Of a stretch of DNA of 64,000 nucleotides, positions 33,298-45,588 are shown piece after piece; within the stretch, counting starts at the first letter, position 1, and the number at the start of each line of letters is the position of its first letter. This stretch comes from Geobacter sp. OR-1 (GTDB taxonomy: Bacteria; Desulfobacterota; Desulfuromonadia; Geobacterales; DSM-12255), in assembly GCF_000813145.1 (NCBI RefSeq), contig NZ_BAZF01000005.1, positions 124,001-188,000 on the forward strand, given 5' to 3'. Under the pieces are notes generated by a model that was not told the origin of the DNA, did not search any database, and was given only the letters and a program-made list of their open reading frames with translations. A program made the position numbers and the translations under genes.

Positions 33298-34767
33298 TTA
33301 CTTTACACGCCAGGTTGTGCCTTTCGGTCCATCGAGAAGTTCTATCCCTTTTCCCAACAGAAGATCCCTGATTTCATCACTCCGGGCGAAGTCTTTAGAC
33401 TTTCTTGCCAATGCCCGCTCTTCAATCATCTTTTCGATCTCTTCCTCAGCAATGGCAAGGCCTTCCACCTTCCGCCCTTTTATTCTCAGAATGTAGTCCT
33501 CGGGCGCGGAAGAGAATATGCCCAGCACATTGCCGACATCCGAGATATGCTTGCGGGCCATCCTGAGGAGTTCCTGCCGGCTTGCTGAAACCGGGCGCAC
33601 CTCGGCAAGAAACCGGTTAACTGAGCGCACAAGCTCAAAAACAGTTCCAATGGCCAGGGCAGTATTGAAATCATCGTCCATTGCATCCCGAAAGCGGCCG
33701 CTAAACGTAGAGACCTTTTCCGTCAGCTCGGTTTCCGCTTCAACAATAGAGGAATGCTCATCGACACAGTTGGCTGAAATCGCGCCATCAATACCGGCCA
33801 GGGCCTTGTAGATTCGCTCCAGACCAGATTCTGCCTCACTGAGGTTCTGATCGGAAAAATCAATTGGCGACCTGTAGTGTGCAGACAGGAGAAAAAACCT
33901 GAGCACCTCGGCATCATAGCGGGAAAGCACTTCCTTGATGGTAAAGAAGTTACCCAATGATTTACTCATCTTTTCGGCATTGATGTTTACAAAGCCATTA
34001 TGCATCCAGTATCTGACGAATTGTTTGCCGTTGGCAGCCTCGGACTGGGCAATCTCGTTTTCGTGATGGGGGAAAACAAGATCCTTGCCGCCACCATGGA
34101 TATCAAAGGTCTCGCCAAGATATTTCATGCTCATTGCAGAGCATTCGATATGCCATCCGGGCCGGCCGCCCCCCCACGGAGATTCCCACGCAGGCTCACC
34201 GGGCTTTGACGCTTTCCAGAGGGCAAAGTCCATCGGATTTTCTTTCCGCTCATCAACATCGACACGGGCTCCTGCCTGCATATCATCCAGGTTGCGCTTG
34301 GAGAGCTTTAAATATGCAGGAAATTTGGCCACCCGGAAATAGACATCACCGTTAACCTCATAAGCAAACCCCTTTTCGACCAGGCTTTGCACGATCGCGA
34401 TGATTTCAGGAATATGCCCGGTGGCTTTCGGCTCATGGGTAGGGATCTGAATGCCGAGGGCGGTCATGTCCTTGTTGAACTCAACGATGAAACGCTCCGC
34501 CACTTCATGCCACGGGATGCCCTGCTCGTTTGCCCTCTTTATGATCTTGTCATCTATGTCGGTATAATTCCGGACATAAGTCACGTCAAAACCACTGTAC
34601 TTTAGATACCGATAAATCATGTCAAACGCGACATAGGCCCTGGCATGTCCGATATGGCAGTAATCGTAAACCGTGACCCCGCAGACATACATCTTTACTT
34701 TTCCGGGCTCAAGGGGGACAAACTCCTCCTTGCCACCGGTCATTGTATTATAGATACGAAGTGTCAT
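33298..34767 (-). CDS. cysS: Cysteinyl-tRNA synthetase
   Basis: A 489-residue class I aminoacyl-tRNA synthetase charging tRNA(Cys). It starts [21 protein letters not shown]; the zinc/HIGH region is [42 protein letters not shown] and [14 protein letters not shown] are conserved active-site segments, and KMSKSLGN is the KMSKS loop. Length is normal. It is the last gene of a long minus-strand run that begins with ispD; the closest upstream gene is a receiver-domain protein 85 bp away. Confidence 0.97.
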   Translation of the reverse strand: MTLRIYNTMTGGKEEFVPLEPGKVKMYVCGVTVYDYCHIGHARAYVAFDMIYRYLKYSGFDVTYVRNYTDIDDKIIKRANEQGIPWHEVAERFIVEFNKDMTALGIQIPTHEPKATGHIPEIIAIVQSLVEKGFAYEVNGDVYFRVAKFPAYLKLSKRNLDDMQAGARVDVDERKENPMDFALWKASKPGEPAWESPWGGGRPGWHIECSAMSMKYLGETFDIHGGGKDLVFPHHENEIAQSEAANGKQFVRYWMHNGFVNINAEKMSKSLGNFFTIKEVLSRYDAEVLRFFLLSAHYRSPIDFSDQNLSEAESGLERIYKALAGIDGAISANCVDEHSSIVEAETELTEKVSTFSGRFRDAMDDDFNTALAIGTVFELVRSVNRFLAEVRPVSASRQELLRMARKHISDVGNVLGIFSSAPEDYILRIKGRKVEGLAIAEEEIEKMIEERALARKSKDFARSDEIRDLLLGKGIELLDGPKGTTWRVK

Positions 34768-34852
34768 GAAATACCCCGAAAATAAGATTCCCCTTTTCCT
34801 ACCACATCAGGAAAGTCATGTGAAGACAATTCCTTTCTCCAGTGAAAGGCGG

Positions 34853-35233
34853 TCAGGAGGAGAAAACTAGGACCTTTTCCACCTCGGCCACGATTCCTGT
34901 CGGGGTAAACGGTTTATGAATGTAGCCGTTAACCTTGGATTCTACAACAAGCCGCTGCAATTCATCCTCAGGCTTGGATGACATGAGCAGAATCGGAATA
35001 TTACGGCTGAAATCCCACTCCTTCAACAATTTAGCCTTCTCAGTACCGTCAAGCATCGGCATCATAACATCAATTACAATAAGGTCCGGCTTGTTCTGGG
35101 AGAAAATGATCTTATTCGCCTCCATGCCGTTAGTTGCGGTAAAAACGGTGAAACCTGCCGCCTCCAGCGGATCGCGTGCCATCTCAAGCACCAATTCGCT
35201 GTCATCAATGATCAGTATCTTTCTTGTCGTCAT
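34853..35233 (-). CDS. CheY-like response regulator
   Basis: A 126-residue receiver domain. Phospho-acceptor Asp is in LIVIDVMMPMLDG, the acidic pair in ILIIDDSE, the switch Ser in LLMSSKP and the conserved Lys in YIHKPFTP. The ATG at 35233 is preferred over 35245 because GGGGGA lies a suitable distance upstream. It follows a CheA-type kinase by 70 bp and is probably its phosphorylation target. No output domain. Confidence 0.9.
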   Translation of the reverse strand: MTTRKILIIDDSELVLEMARDPLEAAGFTVFTATNGMEANKIIFSQNKPDLIVIDVMMPMLDGTEKAKLLKEWDFSRNIPILLMSSKPEDELQRLVVESKVNGYIHKPFTPTGIVAEVEKVLVFSS

Positions 35234-35301
35234 CACATCCCCCATTTCCAGAAGAATTCCGGATAATCAGCCGGTAAAAGTAAAGCAACAAAATGAGGGG
35301 A

Positions 35302-37356
35302 TTACCCCGAGTTAATAAGCTCTTCTACCAGCGAGAGCAACAGCCCCTGGTCAAAATCCCCTTTCGTCATATATGCCTTGGCACCGGCCTCAAAGACGAG
35401 ATTCCGGTCTTCGCTGCTGCTCAGTGAAGATACCATGACAACGGGCAACTGACGGTGTTCAGGCATGGAAAGCACCTTCTTTACCAGCTCCAAACCACTG
35501 ATCCCCGGCATTTCGATATCTGAAATCATCAGGTCGAAACTGCCTGAGGCGAGTTTCAATAATGCGCTTTCTCCTGAATCAGCCGTTTCGACGCGATATC
35601 CGTTTGCCGAAAGGATGCTCTGCTCGATTGTGCGCGAGGTAATGGAATCGTCGACCACCAGGATCGAACCTTTTGTTTGTGACAATCTGGCGGGCAGGGA
35701 AAACTGTCCAAATGTCGTTGCCCCCCTGCCTGAAGCCACAGCAAACAGGTCATGCACATTAAGGATAAATACGGGATCACCATTGCCAAGCACAGTGGCA
35801 CCCTGGATAAAATCCGCACGGACAAGTTGTCGTCCGAAGCCTTTAATTACTACCTCTTCATCCCTGAGTATGGAATCTACCGAAAAGGCAATCTTCTCGC
35901 CCTTTAGTCCCAAAACGATCGCCTGAAGCTTTACATCCCCGGAATGAATCTGCGAAGCCGGAAGTCCGAGCAGAGCCGACAAGGATAATAGCCGGACGAA
36001 AACGCCATGCAGGTAAATGCCGGCATCCCCCTGTTCCCCGCAGATATCGCATTCTCTAATCTTTACGACCTCGACAACAGAAGCGATCGGCATGGCGAAC
36101 AGTTCTCCAGAGCAGTTAACGATCAAGGACTGGACAAGGGAGAGGGTCAAGGGGAACTGCACCGAGATTTCAAAGAAACGGTTCGGTTCGCTTGCCAGGG
36201 TAATATCACCCTTCATCTTTTCAAGGATTGAACTGACGACATCCAGCCCGACTCCCCGGCCGGCCAGGTCCGTCACGGCATCGGTCGTGGAAAAACCGTG
36301 CCGCAGTGTAAAGTACAGGGCATCGTTATCGTCGACACCCTTGGCTGAATCAGCATCCAAAACCCCTAGATCTATGGCTTTGCGTTTGATCAAATCGGCA
36401 TTCATGCCCCTTCCGTCGTCTCTTATGGTGATCCTGGCATGATCGCCCTTGTGGGATGCAGTGATGCGAATCGTCCCGTGTGCCGGCTTGCCGGCTGACT
36501 GCCTCTGTTCCGGGATTTCTATGCCGTGAACAACGGCATTATTGATGATATGGACCAGCGCCGGTTTAAGCGCATCCAAAACCCCGCGGTCAACCTCAAT
36601 CTGCCCCCCTCGAACCTCAAGCTTCACATCCTTGCCGACAGATCGGGAAAGATCCCGGATACTTCGTTTGAAATCATCGGTAATGCTGTTTAGGGGCAGC
36701 ATCCGAAGAGCGAGTGCTTCGCTGTGCGAGAGCTGCACCAAACTTTGCAGTTGTTGCAGATCATCCTCAAGCTCGCGCTCAATGATTTTGAGGCCGGATT
36801 TCAAAGACGGATTCTCGGCTTCACGAGCAACGGCTTTCACAGAGGCAAGCCTGTCCTCAAGCCTTTGGCGGCAAATAAACAGTTCTCCGGCCAGATTTAT
36901 CAACCGGTCAAGGGTTTCGACCTTGACTTTCACGGTATGGCGGTCCATCGCCCCATCTGACTGTTGCGGCAGGATGGCGGCAACAAATTCTTCATCCTTG
37001 AATCCGGCGAGAAACTGTTCAACATCAATTGGCGGAGTTGCGTCCGTTATTAATGCCGAGGTCAACCCGGCGATAGCATCACATCCCTGAAGCAGGCGAT
37101 TTGTAACTGAATCGTCAACCGCTTTTTCGCCTGACTCGATCTCCTTGAGATAGTCCTCCATCGCGTGGGCAATGGAGCTGATCCCTTCAAAACCGAGCAT
37201 CCTGGCAGAACCTTTTATAGTGTGGGCGTTACGGAGAAGATGTCGGACAAGCTCGGTGTTGTCAGGCTCTCTCTCCAGAAGCAGCAGACCCTCTTGGAGA
37301 GATTTCAGATTGTCCTGTGATTCGCGGACAAAGATGTCGAAGTACTTCTTGCTCAT
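35302..37356 (-). CDS. Hybrid CheA-type chemotaxis histidine kinase with receiver domain
   Basis: A 684-residue kinase. An Hpt domain (1-105) has phospho-acceptor His45 in NAHTIKGSARMLGF. No CheY-binding P2 domain is evident: a short linker leads straight to the P3 dimerisation helices (VETLDRLINLAGELF). The HATPase has INNAVVHGIE, DDGRGMN and GRGVGLDVV. A CheW-like domain (about 410-545) and a C-terminal receiver (Asp in DLMISDIEMPG) follow. It is directly adjacent to an MCP gene (1 bp) and a single receiver gene, forming a compact chemosensory system. The fused receiver probably serves as phosphate sink or branch point. Confidence 0.92.
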   Translation of the reverse strand: MSKKYFDIFVRESQDNLKSLQEGLLLLEREPDNTELVRHLLRNAHTIKGSARMLGFEGISSIAHAMEDYLKEIESGEKAVDDSVTNRLLQGCDAIAGLTSALITDATPPIDVEQFLAGFKDEEFVAAILPQQSDGAMDRHTVKVKVETLDRLINLAGELFICRQRLEDRLASVKAVAREAENPSLKSGLKIIERELEDDLQQLQSLVQLSHSEALALRMLPLNSITDDFKRSIRDLSRSVGKDVKLEVRGGQIEVDRGVLDALKPALVHIINNAVVHGIEIPEQRQSAGKPAHGTIRITASHKGDHARITIRDDGRGMNADLIKRKAIDLGVLDADSAKGVDDNDALYFTLRHGFSTTDAVTDLAGRGVGLDVVSSILEKMKGDITLASEPNRFFEISVQFPLTLSLVQSLIVNCSGELFAMPIASVVEVVKIRECDICGEQGDAGIYLHGVFVRLLSLSALLGLPASQIHSGDVKLQAIVLGLKGEKIAFSVDSILRDEEVVIKGFGRQLVRADFIQGATVLGNGDPVFILNVHDLFAVASGRGATTFGQFSLPARLSQTKGSILVVDDSITSRTIEQSILSANGYRVETADSGESALLKLASGSFDLMISDIEMPGISGLELVKKVLSMPEHRQLPVVMVSSLSSSEDRNLVFEAGAKAYMTKGDFDQGLLLSLVEELINSG

Positions 37357-39093
37357 CTAGGATTCTTGTTCAATCTGATTCTTGAGCTTGTCGGCAGAAG
37401 CCATTATTTCCGCAATGGAGCATTCGGTAACCATGGCGTTCATCTCCACCTCTTTGGCCACATCCTTGACCTGATTCATGGCTGAGGCCATCATTTCGCA
37501 TGAGGCTGTCTGGTTCTGGGTTGCCTGTGCGATTTCCTTAGCGGCCCGCGAAGTTTCTTCAACCATCGATATTATCGTGAAAAATGCCATTTGTACCTTG
37601 TCCACAAGGCTGCTGGCATTGTCAACCCCTTTGATACCCTCCTCGGTTACCATAATGGTTGAATTTGTCGACTTCTGGATCTCCTCGATCAGTTCCCGTA
37701 TCTGCATGGTCGCCTCAACTGTTCTGGCGGCAAGCCGCTTGAATTCCTTGGCGACAATGGCAAAACGCTTCCCGGCCTCTCCGGCTCCGGCAGCCTCAAT
37801 GGCAGCGTTCAAGGCAAGAAGGTTGGTTTGATCGCTGATCTCGTCAATGATCTCGATAATCCCCCCGATCTTCTGGCTGTTTTCCCCCAGGCAAAGCATA
37901 CTTTCGGCAATCCCCTGAACCTGCCCCTTCAGCCGCCCCATGCCGTCTATGGCATTGCTGACATGTACGGTGCCGTTGGTACAGCTCTCATTGTTGTTAT
38001 CGGCAATGATCTGGACGTCAAGGGCGGTATCCATGATCTGCTTGGCTGTCGTGGCAATATTCTGGGCAGCTTCGGAAACCTCCTCGACGGTAAGCGACTG
38101 GGCGGTTGCCCCGGCAGATTGCTTGGCAGAAATGTCCTGCAGATGAGATGAAGACACCGAAAGCTGTCCAATTGCTTCACGGATAGAATCGATCAGCCGC
38201 GAGCTTTTCTCAATCTCCTCTTTGAGGTTTTTGACTATTACGGTTGTCATAGTGTTGAATGCCTCGGCAAGAGTGCCGATCTCATCGTTGCTCTGGATCA
38301 ATACCTCTTCTTCAAGTTCCCCTTCCGATATCCGGCGCGCAGCTCTGGTCAAGGCCAGAAGCGGCCTGACCATCCGGTTCAGTACGATATAGATAGTGAC
38401 GCTGGCGACCAGAAGCATGATCATCATGGCAATTATGATCTGGAACCGTAATGCCGCAATCTTCTTCTCTGTCTTGACCATGGAGTAGCCGATTCGGAAC
38501 CCTCCCCAATGTTTGCCGTGGACATAAACAGGTGCTGAGATGTCCCACATCCGCTCCCCCGTATCACGGTTATAGACCTGTTTGAGAAGCGGTTCACGGT
38601 TTTTTGCCGCTGCGAGCCCGACCGGGTCATTAAACAGGCGCTTGGTCCGGTTACCGACCTTGTCCTTTTCCCGGTCTCCGGTCAAAGGGAGCGAATATTT
38701 GCTGTTATGGGTCGGAAGATAGCCATTTCTGTCGACCAGGACCGCAAAGACCACCTGCTCGTCTTTGAGGAATTCGTCCTCAATATCGCGGATAGCGCTG
38801 TCCAGATATTTATCATATCGGGTATGGAACTTCTGCGGGTCTGTGCCGGGGATCGCGACGTAATTTTCGTCGAACATCTCGGCGATAGTGAAATTACCGT
38901 TGGCTACTGCCTGCTCGATGATATGGGCCATAACCCTGGCGCCGGTGAGAGCCTCGATTCTCCCCTTCTCCAGCAGTTCAGCCTCCATGTTAATGGTACG
39001 CGCCTTTACGAAATAGACCGTAAAAAGAGACATGATGATTATCATGACGACAATCAATATGAAAGAAATCTTAACCGAGAGTTTACGAGTCAT
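37357..39093 (-). CDS. Methyl-accepting chemotaxis protein
   Basis: A 578-residue transmembrane receptor. A first helix (about residues 8-28) and a second near 205-228 ([19 protein letters not shown]) enclose a periplasmic sensor of about 175 residues (DUF3365/Cache-like, with [15 protein letters not shown] and [11 protein letters not shown]). A HAMP domain follows, then a signalling domain with the hairpin tip [22 protein letters not shown]. The tip region departs slightly from the usual AIEAARAGE. The ATG at 39093 overlaps the cheW stop by 11 bp and has GGAAC upstream. It feeds the adjacent CheW and CheA; the ligand is unknown. Confidence 0.92.
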   Translation of the reverse strand: MTRKLSVKISFILIVVMIIIMSLFTVYFVKARTINMEAELLEKGRIEALTGARVMAHIIEQAVANGNFTIAEMFDENYVAIPGTDPQKFHTRYDKYLDSAIRDIEDEFLKDEQVVFAVLVDRNGYLPTHNSKYSLPLTGDREKDKVGNRTKRLFNDPVGLAAAKNREPLLKQVYNRDTGERMWDISAPVYVHGKHWGGFRIGYSMVKTEKKIAALRFQIIIAMMIMLLVASVTIYIVLNRMVRPLLALTRAARRISEGELEEEVLIQSNDEIGTLAEAFNTMTTVIVKNLKEEIEKSSRLIDSIREAIGQLSVSSSHLQDISAKQSAGATAQSLTVEEVSEAAQNIATTAKQIMDTALDVQIIADNNNESCTNGTVHVSNAIDGMGRLKGQVQGIAESMLCLGENSQKIGGIIEIIDEISDQTNLLALNAAIEAAGAGEAGKRFAIVAKEFKRLAARTVEATMQIRELIEEIQKSTNSTIMVTEEGIKGVDNASSLVDKVQMAFFTIISMVEETSRAAKEIAQATQNQTASCEMMASAMNQVKDVAKEVEMNAMVTECSIAEIMASADKLKNQIEQES

Positions 39094-39676
39094 GTTCAGT
39101 TCCAATTTCCGAGATGAGTTCCTCGCCAAAAAGAGAGGTCTGATTTATTATGATTTCCGGAGAATTGAGCAAGCAGGAGATATCGAGGAGTTTTATTGTG
39201 ACGGAATTGGCCTGAAACTCCCCTCTTATGAACGGTGCCGGCAAGTTGCCGTCATTATTACAGGAAGGAGAAAAACTACTAAAAGAGAGGTCTGTAACTT
39301 CGAGCACGGCATCGGTTAAGATCCCGGTTTTGAAGAGAGGTGACTTGACGATAAGGAGCCGCGATGATTTTCCCGGCAGAGATGGAGGGAGTCCTAATAA
39401 GGGGCAGATATCTATCGCAAGGGTTATTTCCCCGTGCAGGTTAAAAACACCGGCAAAGACCCCGGTTAACCTGGGAACCTTTACCAGCTTGGGCATCCGG
39501 ATTACTTCAGAAGCAAAGGGGGTTTCAAACGCGAACAGTTCGTTCCCCAGCCTGAACAGTACGCATTCCAGCAACTCCTGCGGAGTTGCTGCCGATTCTG
39601 TCAATTCCTGCCAGTATTCATCCCGCATCCCATCCAGAATGGATACAATGCTGGATGGGAACTTGTCATCCGCCAT
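39083..39676 (-). CDS. CheW-like coupling protein
   Basis: A 197-residue CheW-domain protein that links receptor and kinase. After an N-terminal extension of about 35 residues it shows [47 protein letters not shown] and [12 protein letters not shown], the conserved CheW strands. First gene of the chemosensory set, 49 bp downstream of glnS, whose frame runs in the same direction. No terminator or clear promoter is visible in that gap, so read-through from glnS is likely. Confidence 0.87.
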   Translation of the reverse strand: MADDKFPSSIVSILDGMRDEYWQELTESAATPQELLECVLFRLGNELFAFETPFASEVIRMPKLVKVPRLTGVFAGVFNLHGEITLAIDICPLLGLPPSLPGKSSRLLIVKSPLFKTGILTDAVLEVTDLSFSSFSPSCNNDGNLPAPFIRGEFQANSVTIKLLDISCLLNSPEIIINQTSLFGEELISEIGTEHDS

Positions 39677-39725
39677 GCCGCCTCACCTGCTCTCATTAAT
39701 TCAGGTGGGAGTATACCACATTATT

Positions 39726-41402
<1,677 letters not shown>

Positions 41403-41419
41403 CTATTCCCTCGTTGGTC

Positions 41420-41899
41420 CTATTTTTTAAGCATCAACGCCACGGCGTAAGAAGCGATCCCTTCGCCGCGGCCGCAAAAACCGAGTTCTTCGGTGGTAGT
41501 AGCCTTAACGTTCACCTGGTCGACAACACTATTGAGCGCCCGGGCAATGTTTTCCCGCATTAACTGGATGTGGGGGGCCATCTTCGGACTCTGGGCCACA
41601 ATCGTCGCGTCAACGTTGCCCAGCTGATACCCTTTGGCCTCGGCAAGTTTCCCGACATGCTCAAGAAGCTTGAGGCTGTCGGCACCTTTGTAGCGCGGAT
41701 CGGTATCGGGGAAATGTTTACCGATGTCCCCTTCGGCAATAGCACCGAGAATAGCATCAGATATGGCGTGCAGAAGGACATCGGCATCCGAATGCCCGAG
41801 CAGCCCCTTTTCCCAGGGGATATCAACTCCTCCTATTATCAGCTTCCGCCCTTCGACCAGGCGATGAACGTCGTAACCATGACCTATTCGCATTGCCAT
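41420..41899 (-). CDS. ispF: 2-C-methyl-D-erythritol 2,4-cyclodiphosphate synthase
   Basis: A 159-residue MEP-pathway enzyme forming the cyclic diphosphate intermediate of isoprenoid synthesis. [12 protein letters not shown] with the metal Asp/His, [40 protein letters not shown] and the C-terminal [18 protein letters not shown] are diagnostic. The start at 41899 lies 4 bp after the ispD stop; ATG 41893 is an alternative. Follows ispD in the same operon, as in many bacteria. Confidence 0.96.
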   Translation of the reverse strand: MAMRIGHGYDVHRLVEGRKLIIGGVDIPWEKGLLGHSDADVLLHAISDAILGAIAEGDIGKHFPDTDPRYKGADSLKLLEHVGKLAEAKGYQLGNVDATIVAQSPKMAPHIQLMRENIARALNSVVDQVNVKATTTEELGFCGRGEGIASYAVALMLKK

Positions 41900-41903
41900 C
41901 CCT

Positions 41904-42608
41904 TTATTCCCGATCCCTACCCCCGGCACTCAGAAAGGCCTCTGCCAGAACCAGATCCTCGGGGGTGGTAATCTTTATGTTGCGGTAGTCGCCCATGACA
42001 ACTCTCACCTTTCCGCCAAGCCTCTCAACCAGAGAAGAATCGTCTGTGCCGAGAAACTGTTCTTCTTCGGCCTTTTCATGGGCAGTGCGAATGATGCCAT
42101 ACCGGAAAGCCTGTGGGGTCTGCGCCTGCCAGATCGTCTCGCGCGGTGGAGTTTCGCGGATCAGAGAGTTTTCCACCACCTTGATGGTGTCTTTAGCAGG
42201 AACAGCCACCAGAGCGCCATCGGATGACTGTGCCGTTTCAATGGCTTTCTCGATGATATCCGGCGTGATGAAAGGACGAACACCATCATGAATCAGGACC
42301 ACGTCATCTTCAGAGGCATCTGTCACGGCCCGCAGCCCGTTCAACACCGAATGTTGGCGCTCCGCTCCACCAGGCACTATGGTTCTGACTTTGGCAAACC
42401 GGTGCGCAGTCACTATCTGCTCTTGGCAAAACGGTATCTCTGCCGCAGGGGTAATGACATATATCTCGTCAACAAGCGGAGAGGCTTCAAAGACAGCTAT
42501 CGTGCGGGCAACAATCGGCACCCCGGACAGAAACAGGTACTGCTTGTTGATGCCGGCACCCATCCTTTTCCCCATCCCGGCGGCGGGGATTAGAGCGATT
42601 ACTTTCAT
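41904..42608 (-). CDS. ispD: 2-C-methyl-D-erythritol 4-phosphate cytidylyltransferase
   Basis: A 234-residue MEP-pathway enzyme that activates methylerythritol phosphate with CTP. The nucleotide-binding start [45 protein letters not shown] and [10 protein letters not shown] are IspD signatures. It heads the minus-strand run ispD-ispF-glnS-chemosensory genes-cysS. The 212 bp between it and the GntR gene contain no other convincing feature. Confidence 0.96.
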   Translation of the reverse strand: MKVIALIPAAGMGKRMGAGINKQYLFLSGVPIVARTIAVFEASPLVDEIYVITPAAEIPFCQEQIVTAHRFAKVRTIVPGGAERQHSVLNGLRAVTDASEDDVVLIHDGVRPFITPDIIEKAIETAQSSDGALVAVPAKDTIKVVENSLIRETPPRETIWQAQTPQAFRYGIIRTAHEKAEEEQFLGTDDSSLVERLGGKVRVVMGDYRNIKITTPEDLVLAEAFLSAGGRDRE

Positions 42609-42820
42609 GTCGGACCCATAATGATCAATAAAAAAAGTGGCTAATTATACGGATGCAGATTTGAAATGGCCAGCTAAAATTGAGGATTACTCCGCCGGGC
42701 ATTTATATGAAAGCGCTTGTGAAAAGAGGAGTTGTGAAGAATAAGTTATTACTGCCCCGGGGTAAAGCGTTACCTGGAGCGATGCACTAATAAACTCGGA
42801 TTGCCCGGAAGAATAATGGC

Positions 42821-43525
42821 CTATAGATCCATATGCAGCATTGCCGAGCGGTCCGAAGGCTTCATACCGGGAGAAGAATCCGCTCCCATCAGAACTCTTC
42901 CGCCATATTCCGCATTCTTTCTGACAAGTTTTTCTGCAGCCGCAGGGTTTTTCTTCCGGAAAGCCTCGATGATCTTTTCATGTTCCTCCACAGAGATCTT
43001 CATCCTCCCGGGAATGCTCAAAGAGGCAAGCCGTAACCGCTGAAACTTGTCGACCAGGCTGTTGATCATATCATACAGCTTTTCATTGTTTGCGGCCTTG
43101 ATAAACAGGTCATGAAAATCGTTATGCACCTTAAAGAACTGTTTTACATCGCTCCCTTCGGCAAGCAGCGACAGTTTGGTATTTATCGTTTCCAGCTTTT
43201 CAATTTCCTTAGTGGAGATATTCTCACAGGCGCGTTTCGCCGCATAACCCTCCAGAATACTCTTTATTGCATAAAACTCTTCTACATCCTTCTGGGAAAA
43301 AGCCGCCACAACAGCGCCTTTTCTCGGAATGACCTTTAGATATCCCTCTGATTCCAGCTGACGGAATGCCTCACGGATAGGCGTACGGCTTATCCCGAAA
43401 CGATCTGCGAGTTCAGGTTCCGCAACCTTTTCGCCCGGCTTCAGAGAACCTTTGATGATGGCATCACGTATCGTCTCAAGGATTCTTTCCCGCAGAGTCA
43501 GGTGTTTTTCAAGATTTTTTTTCAT
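42821..43525 (-). CDS. GntR family (FadR/FCD subfamily) transcriptional regulator
   Basis: A 234-residue regulator. Residues about 8-75 are a winged helix-turn-helix: ERILETIRDAIIKGSLKPGEKV, then ELADRFGISRTPIREAFRQLESEGYL. The C-terminal all-helical FCD ligand domain has the metal-ligand type residues in FHDLFIKAANNEKLYDMI and EEHEKIIEAFR. The ATG at 43525 has CGGAG 9 nt upstream. A near-perfect TGTATAC-A-GTATACA operator lies 33 bp upstream, so it probably represses itself. The effector is likely a small carboxylate, and no metabolic target gene is adjacent. Confidence 0.92.
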   Translation of the reverse strand: MKKNLEKHLTLRERILETIRDAIIKGSLKPGEKVAEPELADRFGISRTPIREAFRQLESEGYLKVIPRKGAVVAAFSQKDVEEFYAIKSILEGYAAKRACENISTKEIEKLETINTKLSLLAEGSDVKQFFKVHNDFHDLFIKAANNEKLYDMINSLVDKFQRLRLASLSIPGRMKISVEEHEKIIEAFRKKNPAAAEKLVRKNAEYGGRVLMGADSSPGMKPSDRSAMLHMDL

Positions 43526-43557
43526 GATCATTTTCTCCGGAAAGAAATTTCGCAAAT

Positions 43558-43572
43558 TGTATACAGTATACA
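43558..43572. promoter_or_regulatory. GntR-type operator TGTATACAGTATACA
   Basis: A perfect 7-1-7 palindrome just upstream of the GntR gene and about 120 bp upstream of the divergent potassium channel gene. Its form fits FCD-type GntR operators. Confidence 0.75.
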
Positions 43573-43690
43573 TAAAAAGTCAAGAGCTCTGTTTTCCTGA
43601 CAACAAAGGCGGTTCACCGTTTTTCGCTTTCATCTCTGCGGCTTGCATTTTCTTGGATGCGATAGTAAGCTTTGCCGCAAGGAGCAGCTA

Positions 43691-44695
43691 ATGGACCCGG
43701 TAAGACACCTGAAAATTTCATTTTCAGTATTGGCGGTTCTTGTTTCCGTCGGCGTACTCGGATATATGTCCATAGAAGGCTGGCGTTTTCTGGATGCCCT
43801 TTACATGACAATAATCACCCTCGGGACCGTAGGTTTCAGGGAGGTCCATGAGCTGAGCGATTCCGGTAAAATATTCACCATTGCCCTGGTAATTTTCGGG
43901 GTAAGCGTTTTGGGATACATTGTCGGCAGTCTTGCTCAAATCATGTTTGAAGGGCAGTTCCAGAGAATCATAGGGAGGAAAAAAGTGGAAAAGATGATTG
44001 ATGCCCTTTCGGGCCACTATATCATTTGTGGTTACGGCAGGATGGGCTCACTCATCTGCCGGGAATTTGCCGCCAAACCACTCCCTTTTGTCGTCGTGGA
44101 AAAAAACGGTGACATCATCGAAAAGATCAAGGATGAAGGGTACTTATACCTGCATGGCGACTCTACAGATGATGAAACCCTCCTCAGAGTCGGCATTAAG
44201 AGGGCCAAAGGACTGATTTCAGTGGTAACATCCGACACGGAAAACGTCTATATAACCCTTACTGCTCGCGGGCTTAACCCCGATCTTTACATCCTGGCCC
44301 GGTCAGGGGAAGAAGGTTCGGAAATAAAACTGAAGCGAGCCGGGGCAAACAAGGTCGTTTCGCCCTATCATATTGGCGGCAGCAGAATGGCTCAGGCGAT
44401 ATTGCGCCCGAATGTAGTCGATTTCATTGAAATTGCAACCGGAAGGGAACACCTTGACCTGCAGATGGAGGAGATAGAAATTCCCCAGAAATCACGTTTT
44501 GCCGGCGAAACCCTGGTCAGTTGCGGTTTCCGTAAAGAAACCGGCGTCATCATCATCGGGGTGAAAAAAGCTGACGGCAAGATGGTATTCAATCCTCATT
44601 CGCACACCAAGCTGGAAGAGAGCGACACCCTGATAATCCTCGGTGAACCCGGAGCAATAGACAAGCTTGAGCTATTAATAGCCTCTCCCTCCTGA
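43691..44695 (+). CDS. RCK-gated potassium channel subunit
   Basis: A 334-residue channel protein. Two membrane helices (about 10-30 and 66-88) flank a pore loop with filter TLGTVGFRE, a variant of TVGYG in which Tyr is Phe and the last Gly is Arg. A RCK/TrkA-N domain follows with the Rossmann signature HYIICGYGRMGSLICREF and EKNGDIIEKIKDEGYLYLHGDSTDD. A TrkA-C domain (about 250-334) completes it. It resembles MthK-type channels that assemble as tetramers. AAGGAGCAGCTA precedes ATG 43691. It is divergent from the GntR gene and followed by an epimerase-like gene after 36 bp. Confidence 0.87.
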   Translation: MDPVRHLKISFSVLAVLVSVGVLGYMSIEGWRFLDALYMTIITLGTVGFREVHELSDSGKIFTIALVIFGVSVLGYIVGSLAQIMFEGQFQRIIGRKKVEKMIDALSGHYIICGYGRMGSLICREFAAKPLPFVVVEKNGDIIEKIKDEGYLYLHGDSTDDETLLRVGIKRAKGLISVVTSDTENVYITLTARGLNPDLYILARSGEEGSEIKLKRAGANKVVSPYHIGGSRMAQAILRPNVVDFIEIATGREHLDLQMEEIEIPQKSRFAGETLVSCGFRKETGVIIIGVKKADGKMVFNPHSHTKLEESDTLIILGEPGAIDKLELLIASPS

Positions 44696-44731
44696 CCGGA
44701 ATCAAATCTCATCCATAAATGGAACTGAATC

Positions 44732-45499
44732 ATGACAAATTACCTATTTGCCCATCTGCCGTATCGTTATCTCGGGGACTATATCAAATACATCCTGGAG
44801 AAACGGATCAACCCTGAGATCTTTTTTAATGCCGATGCCTTGGATAACCTTGTCATGGAGGAACTTGCAAGTTATGCAAAAGCCCTGCAGGCTGGAGGGA
44901 TCTTATGTACCATTCATGCGCCATTCATGGATCTTAACCCCGGCTCGCCGGAGCCGCTGATCCGAAGAGCAACGGCCCATCGGTTCAGCCAGGTCATGGA
45001 TGCTGCCGAGATTCTGAGACCTGTATCAATGGTCTTCCATCCGGGTTACGACCGATGGCGGCAGGGAGATAGCCAGCAGGAGTGGCTTGGGCATTGCCTC
45101 GACACTTTCAGACCGGTCTTGGAGCGAGGAATCCGGATCGGATCGGCCATTGCAATTGAAAACATCTTCGAAACCGAACCTTCTACCATCAAAGGCCTGC
45201 TGGATGCCATGGATTCTCCCTCCTTCAGGCATTGCTTCGATGTGGGGCATTGGAACCTTTTCAAAAACGTTTCTATGGAGGAATGGTTCTCAGTGCTCGG
45301 CACTTATATTGCCCATGTGCATGTTCACGACAATAACGGCAGCAGGGACGACCACCTTCCTATCGGCGACGGCAGCATAGACTTTGATCTATATTTCAGG
45401 CTAATGAAACAGTATGCGCCCGATGCTGTTTATACAGTCGAAGCTCACAACAGAGAAAAAGTTGAAATTGCGATGACCAGACTTAAGGAACACATATGA
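44732..45499 (+). CDS. Sugar phosphate isomerase/epimerase-like TIM-barrel protein
   Basis: A 255-residue protein of the xylose isomerase-like/AP endonuclease 2 superfamily. Metal-type ligands appear at strand ends: His in TIHAPFMDLNPG, His in VFHPGYDRW, Glu in IAIENIFE, Asp/His in HCFDVGHWNLF, HVHDNNGSRDDHLPIGDGSIDF and Glu in YTVEAHNREK. The combination supports a divalent metal enzyme. The substrate could be a sugar, an inositol or another polyol; nothing near it tells. Probably cotranscribed with the channel gene. Confidence 0.82.
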   Translation: MTNYLFAHLPYRYLGDYIKYILEKRINPEIFFNADALDNLVMEELASYAKALQAGGILCTIHAPFMDLNPGSPEPLIRRATAHRFSQVMDAAEILRPVSMVFHPGYDRWRQGDSQQEWLGHCLDTFRPVLERGIRIGSAIAIENIFETEPSTIKGLLDAMDSPSFRHCFDVGHWNLFKNVSMEEWFSVLGTYIAHVHVHDNNGSRDDHLPIGDGSIDFDLYFRLMKQYAPDAVYTVEAHNREKVEIAMTRLKEHI

Positions 45500-45588
45500 C
45501 TGCGCAACTGAGTTTTTGCCGGCATGTTGACCAACTGGACTGAATGAACCCGGCAATGCCGCCGGTTAAAGGTGGTTTTGCGCCATGG

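Noticed and set aside
42708-42791. 27-codon frame beginning MKALVKRG, like the start of a zinc alcohol dehydrogenase
   Set aside because: No ribosome site and no similarity after the first residues; too short to call a remnant.
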